In this document: piece after piece, positions 34,701 through 44,540 of the stretch
How the letters are laid out: each line of letters starts with the position of its first letter
How positions within the stretch are numbered: position 1 is the first letter of the stretch
NCBI GenBank assembly: GCA_018343915.1
Contig: JABRWF010000001.1
Span: 1-64,000, forward strand
Direction: 5' to 3'
DNA length: 64,000 bases
From: Agroathelia rolfsii
Taxonomy: Eukaryota > Basidiomycota > Agaricomycetes > Amylocorticiales > Amylocorticiaceae
Translations under genes and position numbers: made by a program
The notes under the pieces: model-generated
Seen by the model: the letters and a program-made list of their open reading frames with translations, nothing else
The model's database searches: none
Told to the model about the DNA's origin: nothing

Positions 34701-35297
34701 TCATTTGATAAGCATGTTCGAGAAGCCCCTCAATGGCAGAAAGGAGATAAGGTCTGGCTTTCCACCGAAAACCTCAAAACCTCGCAGCCAACCAAGAAAT
34801 TCTCTGCCAAGTTTGCTGGTCCCTACGAAATTCTGGAAAGAATTGGCCCCCTTGCCTACCGACTCAAGATTCCCCGTACCTGGTCTATTCATGATGTCTT
34901 CCATGTTTCCCTCCTTACCGGACATAAGCCATCGGACCGTGACCAACCTCCACCTGAACCAGTGGAAGTTGAGGGGGAGGAAGAATGGGAAGTTGCCAAG
35001 ATCAAGGATTCCAGAATCTCAGGAAGGCCCAAGCGCCTTGAATACCTTGTTAGTTGGAAGGACGCACCCGGAGAAGACAATTGGGAACCCGCTGACAATC
35101 TGACACACGCCAAGGCCAGGATACGCGATTTCCACAAAAGGCACCCCAATGTACCTAAACGCTTGAACGCTGCAGTCTTTGGGGAATTACCTTTTAGACC
35201 AATCGAAAATTACACGGAAACAACGACAAAGGAGACTGCGGGATGGGAACTAGGGAAGTTCCGGAGTAACTCCCTTGAGAAGGGGGTAATGTTATGA
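31719..35297 (+). pseudogene. Pol of the gypsy element, one nonsense codon
   Basis: It is read after a -1 shift from Gag. Protease has IDSGAS near 31914. RT carries KIDLRAGF and VYIDD (32802-32816). RNase H follows (ETDAS, then LEYWTTARNLTRRQARW). A TGA at 33774-33776 then breaks the frame, and the same frame continues at 33777 into integrase. The integrase has an HHCC zinc site (H-x3...GHPGQHKT...CQIC), an rve core (MDMIVKL, SDRGPQF, the NQELEAY helix) and a C-terminal chromodomain (EWEVAKIKD...YLVSWKD...NWEPADNL) ending at 35297. The TGA is one C-to-T step from CGA. Unless read through, this copy lacks integrase but could be mobilised in trans. Confidence 0.9.
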
Positions 35298-36291
35298 GTT
35301 GGACATTTTTCGCATTTTCCTTACGTACCTGTACATATTTTTATCATATTTTTACAATTTTTATTCATGGAGTTATGGACAAAATACCTTGTAGGCGACA
35401 TCTTGACGCGCGTGTGACTGGCTGTGTTAGCCCCACGTGACAGGAGTGCTTGTGACAAGAGTATATTAGGAAGGCGGAGTCTAGATCATTCCTTTTCATC
35501 AAAAGGTCTAGACTCAGGAACCAGGGTCGTTCCGATCACTGTGCGATTACTAAGGAGTACTAGACTCATCATTCCGATCGGATGCTCATCGGACTTAGGC
35601 ATAAAGCACTGCCCCTGCATTTGACATGTTCCTGCTTACGAACCCCGGCTGCGCACAGACCATCAAGGCTGCGCACGGGCCCTTTCACTTATGTATAAAT
35701 ACAAGCATGTAGCCCTTACCTGAACTTTAGCTTCGACCTTCTCGCCTTCAGGTAAGGGCACCCCCAGTCTGTATTTCCTTACATAAACTAATATATTCTC
35801 GCCTTCAGGCTTGTTCGCCCTAGCCCACCTCACACACACTCTCTCTCCTTATTAAGAGTAAGGCCTTTAGGGCATCTTAGTAAGCGCTCCATAAGCCTTG
35901 TTACAAGAAGGCAATAAGTCATAAGTCCCCAATACATAAGGGGCACTGCGCGTGATATTAAACCCAGTTCATTCTGGTCAAGGCAGTAATAAGACCTTGC
36001 AGGGATATTGTAGACCACGGTGGGCTAAGCCGCCTGTCTCGAGTAAGAAGTGCTATATAAACTATTTGACGCAAAGCGAGTACACGGGAAGACATCGAGT
36101 CTAGAGTACCGAACACAAGCCTAGCAAAGTAGGATATAGAGTGCCCTATTACAAAGAGCAGCAACGGGAGCACGTGGGTCCCTGAGAAACATCTGACCCA
36201 GTCACACACGTAAAACCCGGCTTTACAGCCCGCCTCCGTACCTTACAGGGGGTTGTGTTTGTCAGATTAGTCAAGAGCGCAAGCCTTGACA
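35290..36291 (+). repeat. 3' LTR of the gypsy element
   Basis: 1002 bp, beginning directly after the purine tract and overlapping the last codons of pol by eight bases. It ends CCTTGACA at 36291 and is followed by the CTGAG duplication. Confidence 0.93.
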
Positions 36292-37324
36292 CTGAGGCTG
36301 CAAAGCAAGCGGAGCGGTGGAAACCTGCCCGCATCATGCCTGAGGGTGGCAAGGCGTGCAAACGCGCTGGCGATGCCGAAGTCGTTGAGGTCGAGGCCCC
36401 CGCAACGAAGCAAAGGGCGATGGAGCCGTTACCTCCAGTGGTGAGTCCTCCAAAATAAAACAAAAAACTACTATTTTCCTTAACAGCAATTGGACAGGCA
36501 TGCGACACATGCCAACGGCGATCCAAGGCCTGCAAGTGGCCACGAGATGGCGGGGCCAAATGCGTGCCCTGCCAGATCAGTCACTTGAAGTGCAACGGGA
36601 TAGACCTCGTCGGGCCCGGAAATGGATTGGGGGCCAACGATCCCCTCGTTGTGGGGCTTTTGAGTGCCTTGGAGAGGATCACAGGGGTACTCGAGGCCAT
36701 CGCGGATGGGCTGGCGGAACGAGCGACAAGCGGAGGCGCCGGCGTGCAGCACGTCGAGGCCGTCGAGCCACCATCAGTGGAGGAGATGGTCGCAGAGTCG
36801 ATCGCCGGACCTTCCGGCATAGCGAGGGATGAGGGTGCTGAGGAGGTGCCCGGAGAGGTCGGCAAGGCAGGGATGGAAGAGCGGCTTGTGGAGGATAAGG
36901 GTGAGGCGGTGGACGAGAACGAGGAGGGGAAAGGCGAGGAGGAGGACGTCGCCGAAGGCTCCGGCGCGTCTTCGCCTTCCCAGTAATTGGTTGTATATCC
37001 ATCCTAGTCGTCGCGGCCCATGGCCGCTAATGCATCCTGTGTCGGCATCCAAATGTGTGAAAAAGGAAAATATAGAAATAGAAAAACAACAGGCACTAAG
37101 GCCAGGAGAACCATGACAAGCAGAGAAAGAGGAAAACATGAGAAGTCTTGTCAAGGAAAATGTATGGTACAGTAATACTATCAAAGTATAGCATAGTCTA
37201 AAATGAATGTGAATGCAAGGGAATGACGAGACCACAGAGAAATATGAAGATGGGAAGGTCTTGTCAAGGGGGACTAATGGTAAAGACAAATAAACGGGCA
37301 ATTAAGATAGTAGTCGGAAAATAC

Positions 37325-38200
37325 TGTCAAGAGCTGCCTTTGCAGCTAGCTCGGGCGGTGCGGCGATGCCCCTGGAGCGCTAACTGCTACAGCTGCTCAC
37401 TGCCAGATGGCAGCCCTGTGGGTTCGTGGAGTCGCCTCTTTGATATCTCGGGGCCTGCGGCGATACGGGTGACGCGGCGAGCAGCCAAGCGTACGGCAGG
37501 TTGGTGCGGGTGTTCCGGCAAGATCAGGCGTGGAGCAGAAGATGTCAAGCCAGAGGGAGATAACTAGACGAGATGCTCGAGGACGCTCGAGTCCACAGGT
37601 TGACTGCTGGCTATGCAGCGGGTGTAGGGCTTGTTTAGGGCCAAACACACTTAATTTTCTGACTACTGTATCTACTACATCAAGTACAGTACTATATACT
37701 AAGTACAGTAGTCGAGAAAATGATAAATAAAGAAATAGGTGAAAGACAATAGAAACAATAAGGAATAGCGCGCGCCGTGCGCTCTGGTAGTCATGCCACG
37801 CTGTGCATGAAGGCGGGGATGCATTCCTTCGGAACCATTGGCGGTCTAATCGTCGATCAGAGCGCGATCATAGGAGAGTCCAAGCGCGATCTTCCCAGAT
37901 AGGAAGGATCTGCTAGTGCAGGCACATGGCGACTTGGGGATTGACATCGAGAAGGCCAGTCGACATGTGGAACGCTCTGATGGACAGAAGCGCATCGATG
38001 ATGGGAAGGAAGCGCAAAGGGCGGCCTTGCACATGGCTCCGGGGAAACGTCGGCGGATACATCGGAAACACTTCCGATGCACGGGACACACGGCGACGCA
38101 GAAGGGAGGATGTCGCCGGTGGCTCCGTCATAGTTGTTTGCGAATGTCGATGTGCGCGATCGGGATGTTTGGCGGCCGGGTGCATTGGCGGGTTGTGACA
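37325..38200 (-). repeat. Intact LTR of family A copy 2
   Basis: 876 bp, from TGTCAAGAGCTGCC to GGGTTGTGACA. It serves as the empty-site reference for the insertion of copy 1, since GAGAAAATGATAAATAAAG is continuous here. Confidence 0.9.
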
Positions 38201-38983
38201 CTACTGATATCTTTAATCTCCCTCAGTAGGGAGGTGCAACTCATGTTTAAAGACCTAGAGGCAAGGTCTCCTACTGTTTCATGAAGGCTTCCATGCAACA
38301 CATAATCACTAGTATTCTTTAAAGTCCCTTTGCCAGATGGGACATGCTGTCTTGGACTAGACACAATTCTTTATACTCCCTGATCCTAGGAGTCTATGTT
38401 CACACATCATGGTGACACATGCTTTCACTCAGTATTATACTCCCTTAGAGCATGGAGTCACAGCATATCCCCTTAACCTTGGGGTCCAGGTATAACAAGT
38501 CAAAGATGATGATGGGGGGGGGGGGTAAAACACACAAGAGAGAGAGTGGGAGATGAGAACTTTCAGGTGTGAGTGAGAATGACTCAGAGGGCAAAAGGTG
38601 GTCAAGCTGAATTGCAAAGGCCCCAAGGGCAGGCCTCTATATACTGTTTACAAGTACTCTAAGAATAGTCCTTAACTCCACATCAAGGGAAATAGAAGAA
38701 AGGAAAGAGAAAGGATCAGAGGAGTTAGAACAGAAGTATAGTGTGGGAAAGATCAATGATAGAAGAAGCATCAAAGATGGGAGAAGCAAATCAATGATGT
38801 ACATCAGAAGATCAGGAAGCATACCCAAATGAAGTACAGTACCATATAAACAATGCAGCAATAAACCCAAAATAAAGAAGTAAAGCCTATGCACTCAAAT
38901 CAAAAGATAAAAATTCAAGAAAAATAGTAGAAAATATAGAAAAATTAGGAGAACAGGATAGGCCACAAGATCAACTTATGACA
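38201..38983. other. No gene seen; AT-rich repeat remnant with a G12 run
   Basis: After the CTACT duplication the sequence has no open frame of note and no match to the recognised families. It contains twelve G in a row (38514-38525) followed by GA-rich tracts. It may be an unrecognised LTR or TRIM remnant. Confidence 0.4.
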
Positions 38984-39549
38984 TTTAGGGCCAAACACAC
39001 TTAATTTTCCGACTACTGTATCTACTACATCAGGTACAGTACTATATACTAGAATACAGTAGTCGCAGAAAGATAAATAAAGAAATGGGAGAAAACAATA
39101 GAGACAATAAGTAATAGCATGCACCGTGCGCTCTGGTAGTCATGCCACGCTGTGTACAAAGGTGGAGGTGCGTTTCCTCGGAACCATCAGCGGTCTAATC
39201 GTTGATCAGAGCGTGATCATAAGGAGAGTCCAAGCACGATCTTCCCAGATAGGAAGGATCCGCTGGTGCGGGCACATGGCGACTTGGGGAATGTCTTCGG
39301 GAAGTTCAGTTGGCATGTGGAACGCTCTAATGGGCAGAAGCATGCCAGTGATGGTAAGGAAGCGCAAAGGGCGGCCGTGCACATGGCTCCAGGGAAACGT
39401 CGGCAGACACATCAGAAACATGTCCAATGCACGGGGTATGCGGTGACTCAGAAGGGAGGGTGTCGCCGGTAGCTCCGTCGTGGTGTTCGCGAATGTTGAT
39501 GTGCGCAATCGGGACGTTCGGCGGCCGGGTGCATTGGCAGGTTATGACA
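38984..39549 (-). repeat. Old truncated family A LTR
   Basis: It matches the complement of the 876-bp LTR from TTTAGGGCCAAACAC to GGTTATGACA, but lacks the GCTCTTGACA side and carries many transitions. Confidence 0.75.
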
Positions 39550-39922
39550 CTCTCTGGTACTAGGGCACTTATATACTACTTAGATGCCGTTAAGGCCTTA
39601 CACTAAATAGGAAGGGGAGAGAGAGTAGGGTTATGGGCTAGGGCAAATAAGCCTGAAGGTGAGATTTTTATATTAGTGGATTATGTAGGGGATACAAGAT
39701 GGGGGTGCCCTTACCTGAAGGTGAGAAGATTGAAGCTAGGGTTCAGGTAAGGGCTACAAGCTTGTATTTATACATAAAATAAAGGGCCCATGCATAGCCT
39801 TGATAGTCTGTGTGTAGCCGGGGTTTGTAAGCAGGAACATGTAAAATGCAGGGGTAGTGCTTTGTGATAAAACTAGAAAATTAGCTAGACTAGGAATTGA
39901 ACCTAGGGCCTCCCATTATATA

Positions 39923-41543
39923 CACTAAGTGACAAAACCGTCTCAATGTTTGCATTTTTTACAACTTTTGATCTATATCTCCAGAAATAAAATACTTAAA
40001 ATTATACTAAAAATACTCCTATCAAGTATACCATATCTGCTTTAAATTGAGCCCTAGGTCATGTGATTTGGTCAATAAACCATAGAGTTATGTATTATTC
40101 TTTCAAGGGGTATCATTGAGACAGTTTTGTTGCCACTTAATTGAAATATACTTTTTATAGTAAAACACAAGTTATACTATACTAATTATGTAAGCAGTGC
40201 CAACACACATTTAAATACCCCCTATTTAGTACAAATAAACACAAACAACTCTTAAACTGCTACCACCATCATCTCTATACTACTATGAAACCTTTATCCA
40301 ATTAACAAGTCCTTGATGTTATCTGCTTGCTTAATAAACATCATTCTGCTAGGGATATTGCTAAAGCTACTGGTGTATCCCATTCTTCTGTTAGCAGAAT
40401 ATGTTCTAAACACTGTCCCCACCTTTCTAAAAGCTTAGGAGGCCATCTCTCTAAGCTTTCCTCTACTACTATATGCCATTCCATCCGTCTTATTAGCTCT
40501 GGTCAGGCTGATACTACTATGGATGTGACTAAAGCCCTTAAAAACACACTTGGGGAGTCTGTGTCTACCCAAACCATGTGTAGGAGACTAAGGGAGCAGG
40601 GTTTAAAGGCTGTAACCAAGAAAAAAAGTTCTAATCTTAAGCCTCATCATAAAAGGGCTAGATTAAACTTTGCTCTTGAGCACCAGCACTGGACTCTGGA
40701 GGACTGGAAGAGGGTGATCTGGTCTGATGAGACTAAGATCAATAGGATTGGGTTTGATGGAAGGAAATGGGTGTAGAAAAAGAAGGGAGAAGGGCTTAGT
40801 GATAGGTTGGTTCAGGGAACACAAAAGTTTGGTGGTGGAAACATTATGTTGTGGGGATGTTTTGGATGGGATAGGGCTGGATATGCAACCAGGATTATTG
40901 GGAAAATGGACTCAGAAGTCTATGTGTCTATTTTAGAGGATGAACTCCAGGATAGTATGGAGTTATGGGGTAAAAATACTAATAATACTATATTTCAGCA
41001 GGATAATGACCCTAAACATAAGAGCAAACTAGCCATGAAATGGTTTGAAAACCATGAATTGGAAGTTATGGAGTGGCCTGCTAACTCCCCAGACCTCAAT
41101 CCTATTGAGCATCTATGGGATCACCTCAAAAGAAAGCTGGCAGACTATGATAAGTCTACATCATTACTTACTAGGCTTTGGGAGAGGATAGAGAAGGAGT
41201 GGGATGCTATTCTAGTATCTGTTTGTCAAAAGTTGATTGAGAGTATGCCTAGAAGGGTGGCAGAGGTGATAAAAGCAAAAGGAGGATATACTAGATACTA
41301 AATTTAATAAAATTTGTATTTTGAAAATGTCAGCAACAAAACTGTCTCAATGATACCCCTTGAAAGAATAATACATAACTCTATGGTTTATTGACCAAAT
41401 CACATGACCCAGGGCTTGATTTAAAGCAGATATAGTATACTTGATAGGAGTATTTTTAGTATAATTTTAAGTATTTTATTTCTGGAGATATAGATCAAAA
41501 ATTGTAAAAAATGCAAACATTGAGACAGTTTTGTCACTCAGTG
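39923..41543 (+). mobile_element. Tc1/mariner element, copy 1 (1621 bp)
   Basis: It is flanked by TA (39921-39922 and 41544-41545), with ends CACTAAGTGACAAAAC and GTTTTGTCACTCAGTG. The inverted repeats are long, about 216 bp (39923-40138 and 41328-41543). It sits in the anticodon-loop part of the tRNA-like sequence of a TRIM LTR; the sister LTR shows the empty site. Confidence 0.93.
40285..41301 (+). pseudogene. Tc1/mariner transposase, copy 1, with two stops
   Basis: The frame starts at ATG 40285 and spans 339 codons. It has an N-terminal helix-turn-helix (SARDIAKATGVSHSSVSRI), a second HTH region, then a DDE core: VIWSDETK, QQDNDPKH and NPIEHLW, with 34 residues between the second Asp and the Glu (DD34E). 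In-frame stops are TAA at 40303 (from CAA) and TAG at 40774 (in the usual Trp of a VWRK-like block). Otherwise the frame is open to 41301. Confidence 0.88.
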
Positions 41544-41769
41544 TATACAGGTGCTCTACCAACTGAGCTATCTTGCTATTACTAGAGTGTGAATTCTTCT
41601 GATTACAACACTCCCCCTGAAGTCACACTTTGTGTCTTCACTTGGGAACCAATTTTCTTAGTATTTCTGCTCCAAATAGATGCTCCTTATAGGTGCCTGC
41701 TTATATAAGCATTGTTCTCATTGGGCTAGCATGTTCAGGGCTCATAACCTGATAAAACTAGAAAATTGG

Positions 41770-41841
41770 CTAGACTAGGAATTGAACCTAGGGCCTCCTG
41801 TTATATATACAGGTGCTCTACTAACTAAGCTATCTTGCCAT
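41770..41841 (-). other. tRNA-like fold in the TRIM LTR (pseudo-tRNA, anticodon position ATA)
   Basis: Minus strand, 72 nt, fitting every tRNA element: acceptor GGCAAGA/TCTAGCC (one A-A mismatch), D stem GCTT/GAGC, anticodon stem CCTGT/ACAGG with a seven-base loop, a five-base variable loop, and T stem CTAGG/CCTAG with loop TTCAATT. The A box (TAGCTCAGTTGG in the sister LTR) and B box (GGTTCAATTCC) fit the Pol III promoter consensus, and TTTT follows within five bases. The anticodon would be AUA with U at position 37, unlike a normal cytosolic tRNA. It is best read as a tRNA-derived promoter unit rather than a working tRNA. Confidence 0.7.
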
Positions 41842-42335
41842 TACTAGAGTGTGAATTCTTCTGATTACAATACTTTGTGCCTAAGTCTGATGAGCAACCA
41901 ATTGGAATAATGAGTCTAGTACTCCTTAGTAATCGTATAGTGATTGGAATAACCCTGGTTCCTAAGTCTAGACCTTTTGATAAAAAGGAATGATCTAGAC
42001 TCTGCCTTCCTAATATACACTTGTCACAAGTACTCCTGTCACGTGGGGCTAACACAGCTAGTCACACACACGTCAAGATGTTGCCTACAAGGTTTTTTGT
42101 CTATAACTCAACAAATAAAAGTTGTAGAAATACAGTAAAAATATGTACATGATCATAAAGAAAATGTGAAAAATATCCAACTCATAACAGTATTCTTATG
42201 AGATACAGGCTAAAGTGTTATCTTAGGTGTAAACAGTTACTAACCACTTTCACACATATAGGTTTTAACTTGCCTTTACCTATATACAAACAGACTATAC
42301 CTTTTCTAACAAGTAAGTGTATTATCTTTTACATA

Positions 42336-43956
42336 TACTGAGTGACAAAACTGTCTCAATGTTTGCATTTTTTACAACTTTTGATCTATATCTCCAGAAA
42401 TAAAATACTTAAAATTATACTAAAAATACTCCTATTAAGTATACCATATCTGCTTTAAATCGAGCCCTAGGTCATGTGATTTGGTCAATAAACCATAGAG
42501 TTATGTATTATTCTTTCAAGGGGTATCATTGAGACAGTTTTGTTGCCACTTAATTGAAATATACTTTTTATAGTAAAACACAAGTTATACTATACTAATT
42601 ATATAAGCAGTGCCACCACACATTCAAATACCCCCTATTTAGTATAAATAAACACAAACAACTCTTAAACTGCTACCACCATCATCTCTATACTACTATG
42701 AAACCTTTATCCAATCAATAAGTCCTTGATGTTATCTGCTTGCTTAATAAACATTATTCTGCTAGGGATATTGCTAAAGCTACTGGTGTATCCCACTCTT
42801 CTGTTAGCAGAATATGTTCTAAACACTGTCCCCACCTTTCTAAAAGCTTAGGAGGCCATCCCTCTAAGCTTTTCTCTACTGCTATATGCTATTCTATTTG
42901 TCTTATTAGCTCTGGTCAGGCTGATACTGCTATGGATGTGACTAAAGCCCTTAAAAACACACTTAGGGAGTCTGTGTCTACCCAAACCATGCATAGGAGA
43001 CTAAGGGAGCAGGGTTTAAAGGCTGTAACCAAGAAAAAAAGTTCTAATCTTAAGCCTCATCATAAAAGAGCTAGATTAAACTTTGCTCTTGAGCACCAGC
43101 ACTGGACTCTGGAGGACTGGAAGAGGGTGATCTGGTCTGATAAGACTAAGATCAATAGGATTGGGTTTGATGGAAGGAAATGGGTGTAGAAAAAGAAGGG
43201 AGAAGGGCTTAGTAATAGGTTGGTTCAGGGAATACAAAAGTTTAGTGGTAGAAACATTATGTTGTAGGGATGTTTTGGATGGGATAGGGCTGGATATGCA
43301 ACCAGGATTATTGGGAAAATGGACTTAGAAGTCTATGTGTCTATTTTAGAGGATGAACTCTAGGATAGTATGGAGTTATGGAGTAAAAATACTAACAATA
43401 CTATATTTTAGCAGGATAATGACCCTAAACATAAGAGCAAACTAGCCATGAAATGGTTTGAAAACTATGAATTAGAAGTTATGGAGTGGCCTGCTAACTT
43501 CCCAGACCTCAATCCTATTGAGCATCTATGGGATCACCTCAAAAGAAAGCTGGCAGACTATGATAAGCCTATATCATCACTTACTAGGCTTTGGGAGAGG
43601 ATAGAGAAGGAGTGGGATGCTATTCCAGTATCTGTTTATCAAAAGTTGATTGAGAGTATGCCTAGAAGGGTGGCAGAGGTGATAAAAGCAAAAGGAGGAT
43701 ATACTAGATACTAAATTTAATAAAATTTGTATTTTGAAAATGTCAGCAACAAAACTGTCTCAATGATACCCCTTGAAAGAATAATACATAACTCTATGGT
43801 TTATTGACCAAATCACATGACCCAGGGCTCAATTTAAAGCAGATATAGTATACTTAATAAGAGTATTTTTAGTATAATTTTAAGTATTTTATTTATGGAG
43901 ATATAGATCAAAAATTGTAAAAAATGCAAACATTGAGACGGTTTTGTCACTCAGTG
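42336..43956 (+). mobile_element. Tc1/mariner element, copy 2 (1621 bp)
   Basis: TA flanks at 42334-42335 and 43957-43958. The length is identical to copy 1. The first base has changed from C to T. The same ~216-bp inverted repeats are present. Confidence 0.92.
42698..43714 (+). pseudogene. Tc1/mariner transposase, copy 2, heavily stopped
   Basis: Same 339-codon frame as copy 1, from ATG 42698. Stops are TAA at 42719 (the next CAA codon along from the one hit in copy 1), TAG at 43187 (same site as in copy 1), and three more TAG codons between 43260 and 43415, from one TGG and two CAG codons. No indels were seen, so decay is by transitions only. Confidence 0.87.
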
Positions 43957-44001
43957 TAGGTAACTAGTAGACTACATTACATCTACCACTAACATTTAAC
44001 A

Positions 44002-44540
44002 TACACTATATATTTGAAAGGTGGTTGGATACTGCTAAACCTATGTGGCTATATACTCTAGTCTAGTAATATAGGTGCTTTATGTGGGCACTCTAGTCGG
44101 GCCGCTGCCGCGGGCCAGTTTCGCGGAGCTCCCCCTCTAAGCGGGTTGCTCTGCAACAAAATAACACAAAATACCGCTTTTGAAATACCGATATTTCAAA
44201 AGTGGTGTTTTGCGGTATTTTGTTGCCGAGCGCAGCCTAAATTTTCGTATATCTATCTGTTTGACTGCATACCACCACGTACTACAACAAACGGAAATTT
44301 TATTCGTCTCGTCTGCTGTTGACTGCGATCGACCCCCTTTCAACATTTTAATAGCGAATTCAGTTCCGATTGGATATAATAAGACGGGGTCGACTACTTG
44401 TCTCTGTAGTAATGTACTATGACATTAGGATGGCGGTGTCAAAGGCACGCCGGTTTGTTTCTAGATGGATATCAGATTATGATGTGAATAGTAACTCAGA
44501 TCCCATTTGTGAGCGTCGGGCACTGGAGCACGTGACCGAG
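44002..44540. other. Single-copy non-coding DNA with a long palindrome
   Basis: No match to the other repeats in the window. It includes a 34-bp inverted repeat (44153-44186 and 44193-44226; four mismatches, six-base loop) starting GCAACAAAATA. It ends with CACGTGACCGAG (44529-44540), the left target duplication of the LINE. Before the LINE arrived, this DNA lay directly upstream of the thioredoxin gene. Confidence 0.6.

Larger units (their letters stand above)
28819..36291 (+). mobile_element. Ty3/gypsy chromovirus, nearly intact (7473 bp)
   Basis: LTRs 28819-29820 and 35290-36291 are each 1002 bp (TGTTATGAG to CCTTGACA) and differ at about seven sites by eye, all transitions, so insertion was recent. 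The target duplication CTGAG is at 28814-28818 and 36292-36296. GAGAAGGGGGTAA is the polypurine tract. The element encodes Gag and a Pol with protease, RT, RNase H, integrase and a chromodomain, the arrangement of chromoviruses. One in-frame TGA (33774-33776) lies between RNase H and integrase. No clear tRNA-type primer site was recognised after the 5' LTR. Confidence 0.95.
28576..36986 (+). pseudogene. Second copy of the Zn2Cys6 gene, interrupted by a gypsy element
   Basis: Coding parts are 28576-28818, 36297-36440 and 36498-36986, with an intron at 36441-36497. The gypsy insertion lies after codon 81, in the coiled coil, with CTGAG on both sides. Ignoring it, the frame is open and again 291 codons long, with the same six cysteines at the same spacing. 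Relative to copy 1 it has many synonymous or conservative changes and no frameshift, so the gene was intact until the gypsy arrived. A product from this locus would be truncated. Confidence 0.75.
19766..38200 (-). mobile_element. Family A LTR element, copy 2 (outer), carrying a Zn2Cys6 gene
   Basis: It is bounded by CTACT (19761-19765 and 38201-38205). Its intact LTR is 37325-38200 (876 bp). The other LTR is in two pieces, 19766-20162 and 25767-26245, again totalling 876 bp, because copy 1 inserted into it with AAAAT on both sides. The body (26246-37324) matches the body of copy 1 in reverse and is itself split by a gypsy element (28819-36291). No Gag or Pol is encoded by the family A part. 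Orientation is taken from the polypurine tract beside the split LTR (complement of ATCCCCCTACTAC near 26248). Confidence 0.88.
39865..41872 (-). mobile_element. Copia-type TRIM with a tRNA-like sequence in each LTR
   Basis: Direct repeats of 123 bp: 41750-41872 is one, and the other is 39865-39922 plus 41546-41610, split by a mariner element. They run TG to CA (one end now TA) and are flanked by CTTTG (39860-39864 and 41873-41877). On the minus strand, the 5' LTR is followed by GGTTATGAGCCC (41749-41738), complementary to the anticodon stem-loop of initiator tRNA-Met, the half-tRNA priming site known for copia elements. CTTCAGGGGGAG precedes the 3' LTR. The body is only 139 bp and non-coding. 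The LTRs differ at seven sites, all transitions. Confidence 0.83.
39550..42189 (-). repeat. Gypsy-family LTR relic, split by the tRNA-bearing TRIM
   Basis: Pieces 39550-39864 and 41878-42189 are the complement of the gypsy LTR (compare 28819-29820), ending CAACTCATAACA. They are interrupted by the TRIM at 39865-41872 with CTTTG on both sides. The left end is cut where the old family A LTR begins. Confidence 0.8.
42190..44001 (+). repeat. 3' part of a copia LTR, split by mariner copy 2
   Basis: Flanks 42190-42335 and 43957-44001 match about 7255-7477 of the copia 3' LTR, ending CATTTAACA. The uninterrupted sequence at 7415-7430 (CTTTTCTATAGGTAACTAG) gives the empty site. Confidence 0.8.

Noticed and set aside
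20163..38200. One composite element with three LTRs formed by tandem duplication
   Set aside because: Exact AAAAT and CTACT duplications and LTR pieces that rebuild to 876 bp show nested insertion instead.
41770..41841. Working tRNA gene (anticodon ATA)
   Set aside because: The anticodon is not one used by normal cytosolic tRNAs, the acceptor stem has a mismatch, and the sequence is part of a 123-bp direct repeat with LTR ends and target duplication.
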